From Agrocybe praecox (taxonomy: Eukaryota; Basidiomycota; Agaricomycetes; Agaricales; Agrocybaceae), in assembly GCA_964017145.1 (NCBI GenBank), contig OZ024846.1, positions 1,798,001 through 1,862,000 on the forward strand: a DNA stretch of 64,000 nt, read 5' to 3'. The notes below the pieces were generated by a model. That model worked only from the letters and a program-made list of their open reading frames with translations, was not told where the DNA came from and searched no databases. This document shows positions 1 through 11,685 of the stretch, piece by piece. Both the position numbers and the translations under genes were made by a program. The stretch's first letter is position 1; every line of letters starts with the position of its first letter.

Positions 1-1273
1 TCAACCCCTGACGCCAATGACGACGCAATTCGGCTTCACGATTGCCGAGTGCTATATATAGATGTCCTTTCCACGCACATAAAATCTCATTTTTCAGGAA
101 GTATGTATACATGAGAATGACTATCCTCAATACATACCTAATTAAACGAGGGAAATTTTCTCAGGTTTTTGTTAATGAAACGTGATATTGACAATCCTAT
201 AAAATTATGCACAGAGGTTGAATGTTTGGATTACGAAGGTAGGAGTGCTCGTATTGAATAGGCGCTGATGGAATTTATTTAAGGGGATGCTTGCTCCAAT
301 ACACGTAAGTCTGATAAGAAAAATTGACAAAAAAAATGTAGCAAGAACTGCTGTACCGTAATACTTTATGGGGCAGACAGAAGCTGACAGGACTCTCGAG
401 TCTGAAAGATAGACATCTAAAATCTTTCATCGTCCCGATGTCAATACTTGGTAGCCATGTGGCTCACATCAGTCTCTAGTATCCAGCACTGTAAAAGTTA
501 TGAGAAAGTGTGATAGGAAAATGCATAGGCCAAGTTCTGGATGCGTAAGCCAAATACGGCTTTTGTTTCAAGCATGTGTCTCAAGTATAATCTGATATAC
601 ACGATATATGAATTTCCCAGTGGCAGGAACTTTGCGATATCATGTTGCAGAGATCGACAACATTGCTCGCCGGAAGTCATCATGGAGACTCCTGACATAT
701 ATACGCAGACAAGCTTTACGTTCTGTCATAAGGATCACGAGCAGTGTTACTATCAAATTTCTCATTCTGTGCGTATCTCTTCAGACCTGTGAAAACGATA
801 CGATCATTGATCAAACCAAGGGATGATGCAGCTGTTCAGACGGAGCCTAGGTCGGCCCGGACTTACTATAAATAGAGAGAAAGTGTCCTTAGATGGGAAT
901 ATTGGAAATTAATATTAGTAACGGGCTTAACCCTAGCGCGGAAGCAAAAGTTGCAGACAGTTCCCACAATAAGTGACAACTTGTCACAAGGACGTTGTCA
1001 TTGCTTGACAACGGGAATCTGTTCAGAATAATCGACCGCTCCCTTTTGGCTCTCTTCTACGTCGAACGGCCAAGGTCGTTTTGCTGATACCGCTGGTTTT
1101 CTGCTCTTGAATGACCCTTGCTCTATAGCCCTGTGTGTTCTCATCTTCCTGAATTTGATGCGCCTTATTCTAAACGTCCATCTTTTTGTTTCAGCATTCA
1201 GAAAACAGCCTTCGGCTCCTTCCATTCTTTTATATCCCAAGCCTTTCCCTACACTTCGCTCTTTTCTTCCACA
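1..1273. other. Intergenic start of window and promoter of first gene
   Basis: I see no supported gene here; the short open frames between 498 and 826 overlap in several frames and look like chance. A TATAAATA box lies at 867-874 on the plus strand, and the stretch from about 1130 to 1270 is pyrimidine-rich, as is usual near fungal transcription starts. Both fit a promoter and leader for the gene that begins at 1274. Confidence 0.5.
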
Positions 1274-2650
1274 ATGGTTGCCCACAATCGTCCTCCTCAT
1301 CATATCGTTGCCCGACAAACTGGGGATCCTTTCACCGTCCCAAGTGTCGATGGTGTTACGGGTGCAATCACACAAGCTGCTTCAGCCACCGCGTCGACAA
1401 ACGGTCTAGCTTTTGATGCATCGGTAACGCCCAGCAGTATGTCTGCACCCCCGTTTGCTGTCGGCCAATCGTCTCTTGTAATTACTACAACCCCATCATT
1501 TTCTCAATCTCCATCGTCTACTTCGTCTCCTACTCCTACGGTTGTTGGCGCAGCGTCCACCGCCAAACCGATTGCTCTCAGCACAGTAATCGGTAGTTGC
1601 ATTGGGGCTTTTATTGGGGCTACTGCTCTCATCGTCTTTGGGCTGTGGATGTACAGACGCTACTCTAAACAGTTGAAGCAACGATCCACACGGGGTCCTG
1701 TACATAGTCGCAATGCACATGGTGACGAACAACGGCGCAGATCTCGTCTTGAACCATGGAACAAGTTGGGAGATGATGACGACAAATGGGAAGATATGTA
1801 CCAAACCAAAGAGGCCAAGGAAATCGACCACATCGCACCTATGGAAAAACTCACTATGTTCAAGAAGACTCCCAGTGTTCGCACGGCATATACCCACAAA
1901 TCTACTGACGTTGCAGCTTTCCACTTCCCTCAGTCATACGCTGATTTCGATCCCAAACTCGCACAGACACTCACTATCGGGCAAGGGTCGATTCCAGATA
2001 CACAATCTCCCCGGGAATCGAAACCTGACTCTCCTTGGGAAACTGAAACCGTGGGGAAAGGTTCGTTCCTTTCTGTACGCACCCAAGTTGCAGGAGGGGG
2101 CGCCATGTCCCCCACTTTACAAATGGCTATTCCTACACCTCCACCTACTGCCTCCCAGACTCATAAGTGGGAGTCGGCAGAAGTTGTCCAGTACTCGGAT
2201 GCCAAAGAAGAAAACCGGAGGAGTACGCACAATCCATTCTTCAACGCTCAGGAATACCAGCCGCGCTCTCGCTCTAATTCGGTTACCAAATCTCCGAAAG
2301 CGAAAGGAAAAGAGCGCATGCGGTATTCAAACGTGTCGGACGTGTCGGCTAACCCATTCGATGATACCAACGAATTGATGGCCATGCCCATGCCTCCTAA
2401 ACCTGCTTTTGTCAATCACTCAGCGACAACCTCGTCAGCGTCTACTGAGAGTAAAGAGCGCGCATTGCAGTCGTTGATAGCTGCTCTTGATTTATCTGAG
2501 GATCAAGTGCGAGACCGTTTACGGATAGCATCCATGCAACCCTCAATCATCTCTCAAGTGTCATCAGTAGGCGGCTATGATGAAGACGTGACGAATGCTT
2601 TCCCATTGCCACCGCCGAGAAACGAAGGACTGACTTCCAACTTACCTTAA
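1274..2650 (+). CDS. Single-pass membrane protein, function unknown
   Basis: An uninterrupted 458-residue protein. The frame is open further upstream, but I chose the ATG at 1274 because it follows a pyrimidine-rich leader and the upstream residues look like translated leader. The first ~100 residues are Ser/Thr/Pro-rich, as in glycosylated ectodomains. One hydrophobic helix (about residues 102-126, ending in FGLWMYRRY) is followed by basic residues, which predicts the long C-terminal part is cytosolic. That tail is hydrophilic and low in complexity apart from an acidic KLGDDDDKWEDMY patch. I see no signal peptide; the helix could act as a signal anchor. The layout (Ser/Thr-rich outside, one helix, disordered inside) recalls fungal wall sensors and many uncharacterised agaric proteins, but no enzymatic domain is visible. 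The call rests on topology only. Confidence 0.75.
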   Translation: MVAHNRPPHHIVARQTGDPFTVPSVDGVTGAITQAASATASTNGLAFDASVTPSSMSAPPFAVGQSSLVITTTPSFSQSPSSTSSPTPTVVGAASTAKPIALSTVIGSCIGAFIGATALIVFGLWMYRRYSKQLKQRSTRGPVHSRNAHGDEQRRRSRLEPWNKLGDDDDKWEDMYQTKEAKEIDHIAPMEKLTMFKKTPSVRTAYTHKSTDVAAFHFPQSYADFDPKLAQTLTIGQGSIPDTQSPRESKPDSPWETETVGKGSFLSVRTQVAGGGAMSPTLQMAIPTPPPTASQTHKWESAEVVQYSDAKEENRRSTHNPFFNAQEYQPRSRSNSVTKSPKAKGKERMRYSNVSDVSANPFDDTNELMAMPMPPKPAFVNHSATTSSASTESKERALQSLIAALDLSEDQVRDRLRIASMQPSIISQVSSVGGYDEDVTNAFPLPPPRNEGLTSNLP

Positions 2651-4767
2651 ATTAGGCCTTCCGATTCTTTCTTCCGATTCTTTCCCAACATCCTGCTTGG
2701 TCGAATTTACCCCGTTCTTCGTTTTTGTCTACTTAATTTCACGCCTATTCTACATCCATCCCGATATACTAGTATCTCCTATGGACAGACCCATCTAGGA
2801 CCTTTTCCCTATCCCACGTCCTTCTACACAAGCATTCCCCAAATTTCCCACCTTTGACTACTATTTTCTTGAACGTCAGCTTACCTAGAGTGCGTTCAGT
2901 CTCACACTGCTGTGATCGGTGGATTTGACATTATACAACTCATCGTCAAGCTCGGCTTACGATCTGGCATCGAAACGCATTAACACCTTGATGATTTTCT
3001 TTTCTCCACTCGTTGGGGCCGAAGAAAAGTTGAATGATTTATTCACATCATCTGTTTTCCCATCTTTTCATTATCCATTACCTTTACGTACTGTTCTATA
3101 TTTTTTGGCCTCTTTTTTGAATGTACACATTGTATTATCTTTGAAGCCTTCCTTACGCCGTAGGTCTTTCAAATTTGTTCTGTAACCCGAATTCTTTGCG
3201 AAGAGGTGGTGCAGAGGATAATCGATATATTTATTTCCATCCTGACAAACGGGTTGCCTGTTATGTATACACTTCCATTCTTCGCTGACATTGAGCGGCA
3301 GTGATTGGCAAGCAGTTACCAAATTTAAAGGCCCTTGAATTCAATGATAATTTTGAGAAAACGCTAGTACTTATGATACTCCAACGAAGAGTATTGGCCA
3401 CACGCCGAGTTACTGGTTGTGGAGGGCTTCAGAGTCGGCTGGTGCATGATATGTAGTGGCGCACTGTGTAGCACTTTGCTAAGCGCTTGTCAAGATTTAA
3501 ACAAAGTATATCTCCCTGAAAATGACTCCTCTTTTTCTGGATGAAAAATGTGCAAGTGCCTTCTGCCAAGCAGAAAAATACGGGCCAGAAGTATGTACGT
3601 GTATCGTGATTTATTTATCTGGATTTCGAAACGAAAACATTAGAGTACTATACATCGCATGGCCGCCCAACAAATCGTTCTCCGTTTGAAATAACGTCAG
3701 AATACGTTTGATGGGCCTGGGCAAATGTGTAGATCGTCGCATATTAGACATGAGTAAACATCTGTGGACATTGATGTCTTGTCAACGGACATCCGCAGAA
3801 ACACATGCGCAGATCAAGAAGTACAATGAAATTGTCTGCGAGAGAAAAAAACAGGCATGGTGCGTCTGCGTGGAAAGGGAAGAAGACTTCAGAGACAATA
3901 AGCACCCACAACTTCTACCGCGTTATGGCGGAGCGAGTCATAAGGGTAATGTCCCCGGGCTAATTAAAATCAATCGCCCGAAGTGCCTTTCGAGGGGGAC
4001 GTTTCATCAACATGCTTCCTGTACGCGTAAATCCAAATCGTTCGTCGCCGTATGGAACAATGCATGTGCAGGAACTTGAGGATGCGAAGACGTAGAAGGA
4101 CACTGGGGAGGGCTATGCCGGCAATGATCTGACCGACTACATAATAGCAGTGCACTTTCAGAGTCTTGTTCGCTCTGGGGTAAAAATACTGGCAAGGCAC
4201 ACCGCACAGCACTGAAGTTCATGGAAAATATGAGTGGCAGTGCGTAGGTGTAAGGAGTCTAAAAGTTTGGTTTGGTGGTGGACTCAAGAGAAAAAATCAG
4301 TTGAAAGATGCGGTATATAGCTAGAGTAAGGTCGGCGACGATAAGAATAACAAAGATTACAATGAAAGGTTAGGGAGGAATATAGCGAGTTGGAATGGGC
4401 GTGGGAACCAAGCACGGAAATATAAGTACATATACTTCCGTCGCCAATCTGGCGCAATTGGTCCTGATCTTGCCTGGATCATATAATAGGGACTCGATCA
4501 CCATCAGGGCTCTCTGCACTCCTCCGCACACAACACCACCCTTAACAACTCTTTCTTCTCTCTCCTCTATGTCAACCACTCTCTAACCACTCACCCCATC
4601 CTCGTGAGTACAAATACTACCCTGATCCCATGATACTCCGCATATCTTTCTCTGTTAATCATTCCTGCTCTTAGCCCACATCTTTCTCTGTTTTTACTTC
4701 CGTTTTCTTCGGCTTATCAAGAGATACAAAGTCCTCTGTTTTCATACCTTGACAACCAGCTACCGCC
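2651..4767. other. Intergenic region with promoter of the Zn2Cys6 gene
   Basis: About 2.1 kb. The first 250 bases are pyrimidine-rich and probably hold the 3' UTR of the upstream gene. Open frames at 2919-3185 and 3708-4079 have no recognisable domain and biased composition, so I do not call them. A TATA-like CATATAATA at 4480-4488 is followed by a CT-rich stretch (about 4530-4720) and then the ATG at 4768, which suggests a leader of roughly 200-250 nt. Confidence 0.45.
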
Positions 4768-7700
4768 ATGTCCAACTCCTACAACTCTAGTCAGGCCTGG
4801 AATCAAAGCCCAATGAATTTTGGTGTTCAGCTCGAGCAAGAATATGAGTTTGGAGGATTGCCTAATGACCGACAACAACAGTCTTTTGCATCCTACGGAT
4901 ACCCACAGCAGCAGCAGATGCCTCCTCCGAACGCTAATCAGATGGCTCAAACATCCTCGCTTCAAGGTGCATTTGCCGTATCGCAAAACTCCCAGCTATC
5001 ACACAACCGTTCGTCGTCTTTTGGTACTAATCACCCCTCCCACAATGCCGGATTTCCTCAGGGAGCTTATGGATCGCAACCTAACTCTACTCCTGCCAGC
5101 AACCCAGTGAGGCTTCCTTTCCGTCCTAATGGCAATACTACATTCAACTTCTCCGGTGTCGATGCTTCACGTGGGAGTGGATCGGGCCTACAATCAAACT
5201 ACGCGACTCCCTCGCCCGGTCCTTTGCAAGACTCATTTCCGCAATCTTCTACTTCTAGTACCACGCAGCAACAAGGACTGTTCACTTTATCAGGCCACGA
5301 AGGACCTCAGCCTAAGCGACACCACACACAAGCGTTCAAGGATGAGACTGTGGATGAGCCGGAGTCCGAATTTCAATCAGATCAGAAGGATAATAACAAA
5401 TCGAAATTGTTCGTTAAATATTCCATCTCAAGTAATATTGTCTCCTTACTAATGATTTCCTTATAGATCTCGTGCTTGCGCCCGCTGTAAGGCCCTGAAG
5501 GTCAGATGCGAAGCTAAGACAGAAACCGATCCATGTAAACGTTGTCTTAACGGCGGGCATGAATGCATCATTCCCGGAAGGAAGATTCGTCGGGTGCCAC
5601 CGTACGTTTGTTCGCCTCTTCTCTGACTTACTTGCTAACATAGACATGCTTTTATAGCAAGCGCGAGCATCTACTCAGCGAAATAAAATCTCAAGCCAAG
5701 GAAATAGAAAGGCTCATGCGTGAACTTGAGAAGGTCACTTCTAATTCTTCCAAGAGAAATACAGATCAAGTCGATGATGCGATAGCAAACTTCTCATCGC
5801 CCGTGCTTTCGCCAACGTCTACCTCCGGATCGTTTTTGGGGCAGGAGGCCCATCCGTCTGGGACAAGTGACATTGACAATAACGAGAATGCTGAATCAAA
5901 CAAAGCGATCCAAGACTGGATCGCCAAGGCGCGAGAGAGTTTGCATGATTTTGGGGATTTAATGGAGATTGGTGGCGCTGCCTTGCCAAAAAGTTATCTA
6001 CTGGAAGAAGACCCTGAAGATACATCCAGTGATGAGAACGAGGAGTACGCCGATGCCTCTGATGACTTTGAAGACGGCACAACTTATGGACTTACGGTGG
6101 AAAGGCCGGAAGGTGGTGAAAGCCATCATCACAGCAATAGTTCAAGCGGTAGTAAACTTCAACATAAGCTTTCTGCTTCCAGTGTTGCTACGGCCGCAAC
6201 TCCCAGTGGAACAAACGCACTTTTACGCAAGAAGAAAGATTCTGGCGACAATGCTCGACCTGTTAATATACCCGTTGAAGCATCTCCGTTTGGCTTGTTC
6301 GGTAATCTTGCCTTGAGGAACCCAACAAGTCGGGGAAACAGTGTTGAACCAGAAGAAGCTGACAGAGGTTCTGGAATCGCCAATGAGAATTTCTTCAAAT
6401 CAAGTCAGTTGCTGCTCTTTTTTTCTTCGAATGCGACTAATTTCTCTCAAGCCACTGCATCTCAAGCGCTAAATCGCAAGCCTGAAAACGCCCAACTACA
6501 GCCAGCCATTCTCACTCGAGGCGTCATTTCTCCTGCCGAGGCAGAGAAGCTTTTCAAGATGTAAGCGTATATGTATACATCACCGTTATATCTCATCATT
6601 AAATGGCGTTTCTATTTTTACAGTTATTTCGACAACATGAATCTTTCTTGCTCCCTGCTGGACCCAGTTCTATATACCGCTCAGCGCACATTCCACCGCA
6701 GTCCGTTCCTCTTCACAGTTAGTAAGTGTGGCGTCACGCTGAACTTTTCTTTTTGTGGACATCACTGACGCAATGGTTCTAGTCTGTGCTATTGCATCAA
6801 GGTTCTACTCTGAAAGGCCCGATCTTTACCCTAAGTGCATGCACTATGCACAATTGGCTGCTGGAACGGCACTCATTGGTGGAGTTAAAAACGTGGAGAT
6901 GTGCTCAGCATATATCCTATTGAGCTTGTATCCAGTCCCAGCAAAGAAGTGGGAGGATCAGCGCAGTTGGTTATATCTTGGTCTGGCCATCCGGTAAGTG
7001 TCATTCTCGACGTCTGGGAGTCATGTAATAACCTCCTTTTAGCACTGCAACTGACCTCAATCTGCATTTACCAACCACGGCCAAGCCACTTAATGAGAAC
7101 CATGCTCGAGAGATGCTCAACCGCACGCGCGTATGGCTAAACTGCCTCAACCTTGACCGTTCTACAGGATCCCAGTATGGCAAGCCTCCTATTATCAGTC
7201 CCAGAGATTACATTGCGAATCACTCAACTGACTGGTGGAAGACCTCGCCTTACAATATGAAGAATTTCGACATCTATATTTGCGCATATAGTGCCGAACT
7301 CAAGGTTATGGCCGCGTTTGTTGCCAAGATATACAGCAATCCTGACCATCCATCTGGGCTAAACAAGGTTCTTATTCTTTTCATATATATATAGACACTT
7401 TATTGCAATGGGCTCACAAAATTTTTGCTCTCTTCCAGGACGTCAACTTTGAGGCCATCGCGACTGAAACAGATGACGAACTCCTGGCTCTTCGTGATAC
7501 ATGGTTCTCTGTCATTGAAAATCACACAGACCCCAACGACCCCCAGAATCGCTTCAGAGCAGGCCTCATTCGACTGGCATATAATTACTCAAGACTTATT
7601 GCTCTGTCCTACGGATTCCAGCATGCATTCAAAAAGAACGACTCGAGAGAGGAGAATCCGTTCCTTATACGCGTAAGAACTTCAAACATATGTATCGGTG

Positions 7701-8721
7701 TCAATGATATTGATGATTTCAACAGTGCCTGAGAGCTGCGTCAGATGTTGTCGATGCACTGGTTCATCGGATAGCTGTACCCGGACAATGTGAGCACTTC
7801 TGTATTAGTAGGACAGGACTTTACTAATTCTCTATCTGAAATCATAGTCCATTGGGTCCGCCATGGACCAGAGGCTCAAAGTGTCTTTGTCACTTTCGCA
7901 TCTGCGTTCCTTGTGAAGGTGAATATCTATTATACTATTCACTGCTTTCACTTCAACGATTGTTTTCTAGCTTCTCCAACCGAAGTTTTCTGTTTACTTG
8001 ACACAAGAGCAACGTATAGACATTCGCTCACTGGTCCAGAAAGTCATAAATGTTCTCGGTTCCCCTGAAGTAGCTATCGACGATCGCCACGGCCCCAAGC
8101 TTTATGCACGCTTTTTGGAGAAACTGCTTGCGAAGCCTATGGCCAGAATCGATCCTATGTCGCCAGGATCGAACGCGAACGCTTCTTTGCCCCGTATCAA
8201 ATCTCGGGGCTCCAGACATTCTCCTGGAAGCCAACCCAACCACATGAATTCGTATGAAAATACCCCATCACAAGTGTATAACCACCCTTCGCCTGCTAGC
8301 ACGACGCTGTCCCCTCCACCTACAGAAGCAGCGCTGTCGTTTGACAACTTTGCACCCGTCGGAGGAATCGATCCTTATGCCCAAGAAACCATGGTCATTG
8401 GCGGCAATGGGGTTGATAATATGAATTCTGGGAACTCGATGATGATGAACGAATTCTTCCAACCACCCCTGCCCTTCGATGATCACATTATGCAGAGTAT
8501 GCAGTCACTTACTGACCCATCAGGCTGGCAAGATATTTCCTTACCTGGTAAGTAATTCCTCTCAAAGTGAACGACATATTTTCACACCCTGGCTTTTAGG
8601 CTTCAATTGGGCGACTCAGTTCCAGGAGAACTTGGGTCTGGATCTCAACAACCCAGCCATATTATATGGTGACCAGAATATGGATTATATGACTGGACCT
8701 TCGATGATGAACCAGAACTGA
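4768..8721 (+). CDS. Zn2Cys6 transcription factor with fungal-specific TF domain
   Basis: A nuclear DNA-binding regulator of about 1,110 residues. Predicted exons: 4768-5408, 5467-5601, 5658-6403, 6452-6560, 6624-6721, 6783-6993, 7043-7367, 7439-7672, 7726-7789, 7848-7918, 7971-8547, 8600-8721. The total is divisible by three. The N-terminus (1-213) is Gln/Ser/Asn-rich. The binuclear zinc cluster has all six cysteines with spacing CX2CX6CX8CX2CX6C (about C218, C221, C228, C237, C240, C247), followed by a basic linker and a short predicted coiled coil (KREHLLSEIKSQAKEIERL). The middle carries the fungal-specific regulatory domain, with signatures such as RSPFLFTVICAIASRFY. The C-terminus is Pro/Ser/Asn-rich. 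The zinc cluster resembles basidiomycete PriB-type regulators, but this is recollection of the family and the protein is much longer than I remember for PriB. Targets are unknown. Confidence 0.92.
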
Positions 8722-8941
8722 TTTTTTTCTTCCCCCCCCCCCGTTTCTATTTACGCTTCGAAGTTCCATCTTCATTTATACCGTATATTCATTAGAACGG
8801 CCTCTTGAAAATCAATGGCTTGTTGTACTTTATGTTGGTTTACCAGCGAATAGTGTGTGTATAATGATATAAAAAAAGACATCTTTCATAACTGTTACGT
8901 GCAAATATTCAATAAAATTATAGGAAACCGAAAAGTTACGT

Positions 8942-11317
8942 TTATAGTCGCGCATCCTTTGGCATCGCTCTTAGAGCTTGCCTAACACCGAGATCTGCAA
9001 GCACATCTTCAGCACCACCCAGCAAGGCGTCGAAGGGAATTGTGCGGTGGTACTGAGAAAGTGAGATTAACAAACAAATTCAAGAAAACTACTTTTTACA
9101 CGTACATGCTCGACATATTTGCCCATTCCACTTTGTGTGATTCCACGACCACCGAATATCTGGACAGCATCTCGTGCAGTATCTTGACCACAAGCTGTGG
9201 AGTAACTCTTGAGCAGGGCAATTTGTCTGTTTGGGGTTTGAATTAATATCTCAACAGTGAAGGTTTTGAAGCGTTAAGTACCCAGCGAGTTTTCCGGCTT
9301 GTTGTTTGTAGCTCTGCAGAGAAAGAGAATCTCAATACCGACAGCGAAAACATGCTTTGAATAATGACGGACCATATTACACATCTGGTAAGTGATGTTC
9401 TCCAACCAACTTTGGACGCCTTAAACGAATGCTTAGATTTCATAGACCCACTTGGAGAATATAGGGCATTACATACTTTCTGCTCTTGAGATCATCGCAG
9501 CAAGCTTGGAACGAATGACAGCTTGAGAGTGTAGGGGTTTCCCGAAGACTTTACGTTGAGTGGTCCATCTGCGGAAAAAGTGTTATAATATGTTGACAAA
9601 GAATGGAAGACAACGAACTTCAAGCATTCCTCAACTGGAATTGTCGTCAGAAAATATCTTGTTGCATAGCTTTTTTATAGACTTACCAACTCCCCTTTGG
9701 CTTCTAGCAGATGCACAACACATCACCCAACGTTCATGATTGAAATTACTGAGCATGACGAAAATGCCTCCACCTTCTTCTCCCAAAGTGTTTCCGACAG
9801 GTACTCTGACGTTGTCAAAAGTAATGTACGCAGTTCCTGCCGTAGGCGAATAGCTCGTTTTGATGGGCTTAGTCTCCACACCAGGTCCGCGTTCAACGAG
9901 GATGACGGTGAAGCCATCTTCCGTTTTGCAACCAACAGTAAAGTAATCAGCGAATCTGGACAACAATTATTGGAATTTATCTGTTCGGTAAATAGAAAAG
10001 ATTGCGTACGTTCCGTTCGTGATCCACTTCTTGCTCCCGTTGATGATCCATTCTTTTCCATCTTCTGACTTGACAGCACTGGTCTGCAGACCCATAACAT
10101 CACTTCCAGCATGGGCTTCTGAGATTGCCAAGCAAATGAACTTCTTTCCAGTTAGGACTTCAGGTATTACTTTAGCCTTGAGCTCTTCACTTCCAAAGTT
10201 GAGGACAGGAGGTAGGCCAATAACCTTGCCACCCATGAGACCTGTTCTATTTCAGGATATAATGTGAATGTCGTCATCGAATTACTGACCGTCACCGTAG
10301 CCGCGCAGACTCGAGCGGGCAAATTCTTGCGTTATGATTAGCTATATGCCACTTGGCATGAGTACTCTTCGACAGTGAGTATGTTCGGCCATACCTCGTG
10401 GAAATAATCAAATTCCTCAGGAGTGACGAGACCGTTCATGAGAGTGCGGCCTTTGAGGTGCTTTCCGGGACCCATACGCATCGCGTGCATGTTCAATTCA
10501 CTACCACAGGACATCGATAAGTCTCTCATTGCAATAAAAGGGTTTTACACACCTCATCTTGTCAATGACGCTCTGTGATGGTCGCTTCCCGTCTGCTTCA
10601 CGGTCCTAGGATGGGAGATGAAGCTATAATAATTCTTATAGGCATGGATTATATCTCACAATAGCATCCGGGTAAACGACCTCATCAAAGAAATGTCGAA
10701 CAGCCTTTTGGAACTTCCTATGTCTCTATCATAGTATATGTTAGTAAAACAAGACACCTTGAATCGAATAAAATGCTTATCACCTCCGAATAGTACGGAC
10801 TATAATAGCCATCGTTGAGCCATGTAGGCTCAGCATATGGGACTTTACTAATCTCTCCAACGATCCGCCCATGAATCGTAGGTTTCTCCCCTTCAATCTG
10901 ACCCACTCGCAAACGCTTAAACTGGGGCTTTTCAAGGACCTCATATCGATGAAGGCCAAAGAATGCTTCCGTTGCGTCTTGTCCGGCTACAGTAGAACAC
11001 GCTAAGCATACATTTTTACGGTCAATCTGTTCGCAAAGACGCACCAACTACTGGGTCCAACAGTACAGACATCCCGCCCGGATGCATTCCCTTGAACTTT
11101 GAGAGATCGTAAACTATTGTATCGACGATAACCCACTGTTATTGAGCGAGATAAGTTGGGCGTTTGGTTCATGTCTAGAGTGTCCTTACGAGGTCATCGG
11201 GCGTATTGTGCTGCATAACTTGCATCAGAAAGTCAAACCCATACTGGCAAGATAACTTGTACACACTTTCTCTACTTCGGACCTTGCAATTTGTTTCAGT
11301 TGTGTAGAGGATGCCAT
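8942..11317 (-). CDS. Cytochrome b5-acyl-CoA dehydrogenase fusion, copy 1
   Basis: A flavoenzyme predicted to dehydrogenate acyl-CoA, with an N-terminal cytochrome b5 domain. Translation probably starts at 11317 (MASSTQLKQIARSEVEK). Early exons: 11317-11265, 11218-11190, 11135-11045, 10986-10784, 10725-10660, 10605-10553, 10500-10395, 10341-10290, 10241-10010, 9955-9687, then a 16-nt exon at 9634-9619. The b5 domain has both haem ligands (HPGG, and the His of FFGLH). The dehydrogenase part shows AISEAHAGSD, WIINGSKKWITNGT and a C-terminal LGGAEDV. The usual Glu of the YEG(T) motif is replaced by Gly, while FNHERW places a Glu where isovaleryl- and long-chain dehydrogenases keep theirs. The racemase-like gene lies upstream on the same strand, and an inverted paralogue lies at 18532-20918. 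The preferred substrate cannot be read from sequence. Confidence 0.9.
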
Positions 11318-11685
11318 TTTGAAGGATGTAGAAAAGACGAGAGAGAAAGTATTGACCGGGTCCCAATATAAATATTACGCGGGGGTCAATTTCATGTGAT
11401 TGGACCACAAAGAGCTATGATGAGAGTGTAGTTCTGAGCTAGTTATAAATAAAAAGATAATGATGTGCGGGAATGGTCACGGATCTTTTAAGACCCCCTC
11501 GGGCAACGTGCAAGGCAGACTGAACTTCTATTTGACAATCTCACAACAACATTCAGAGAATCCCATATGATTAAATAATGACTTGGGGATGAGTAAACTA
11601 ATTCCTACATAGCCATGAGGTGGCACCAATCAAACCCCCAAAATTACACCATTCATATACAAAGCAAAGCTTGGTATACAATGTC
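11318..11685. other. Spacer between racemase-like gene and b5-dehydrogenase copy 1
   Basis: 368 bases separate the stop of the racemase-like gene from the start of the dehydrogenase on the same strand. The space must hold the promoter of the dehydrogenase. An AT-rich TATA-like stretch (about 11366-11378, read on the minus strand) lies some 50-60 nt upstream of the ATG. Nothing else is evident. Confidence 0.35.

Noticed and set aside
3708..4079. 123-codon plus-strand open frame
   Set aside because: Composition is irregular, no domain is visible and it lies far from any leader-like sequence.
8732..8742. Run of eleven C after the Zn2Cys6 stop codon
   Set aside because: It lies in the 3' UTR and may be a sequencing or replication-slippage artefact.
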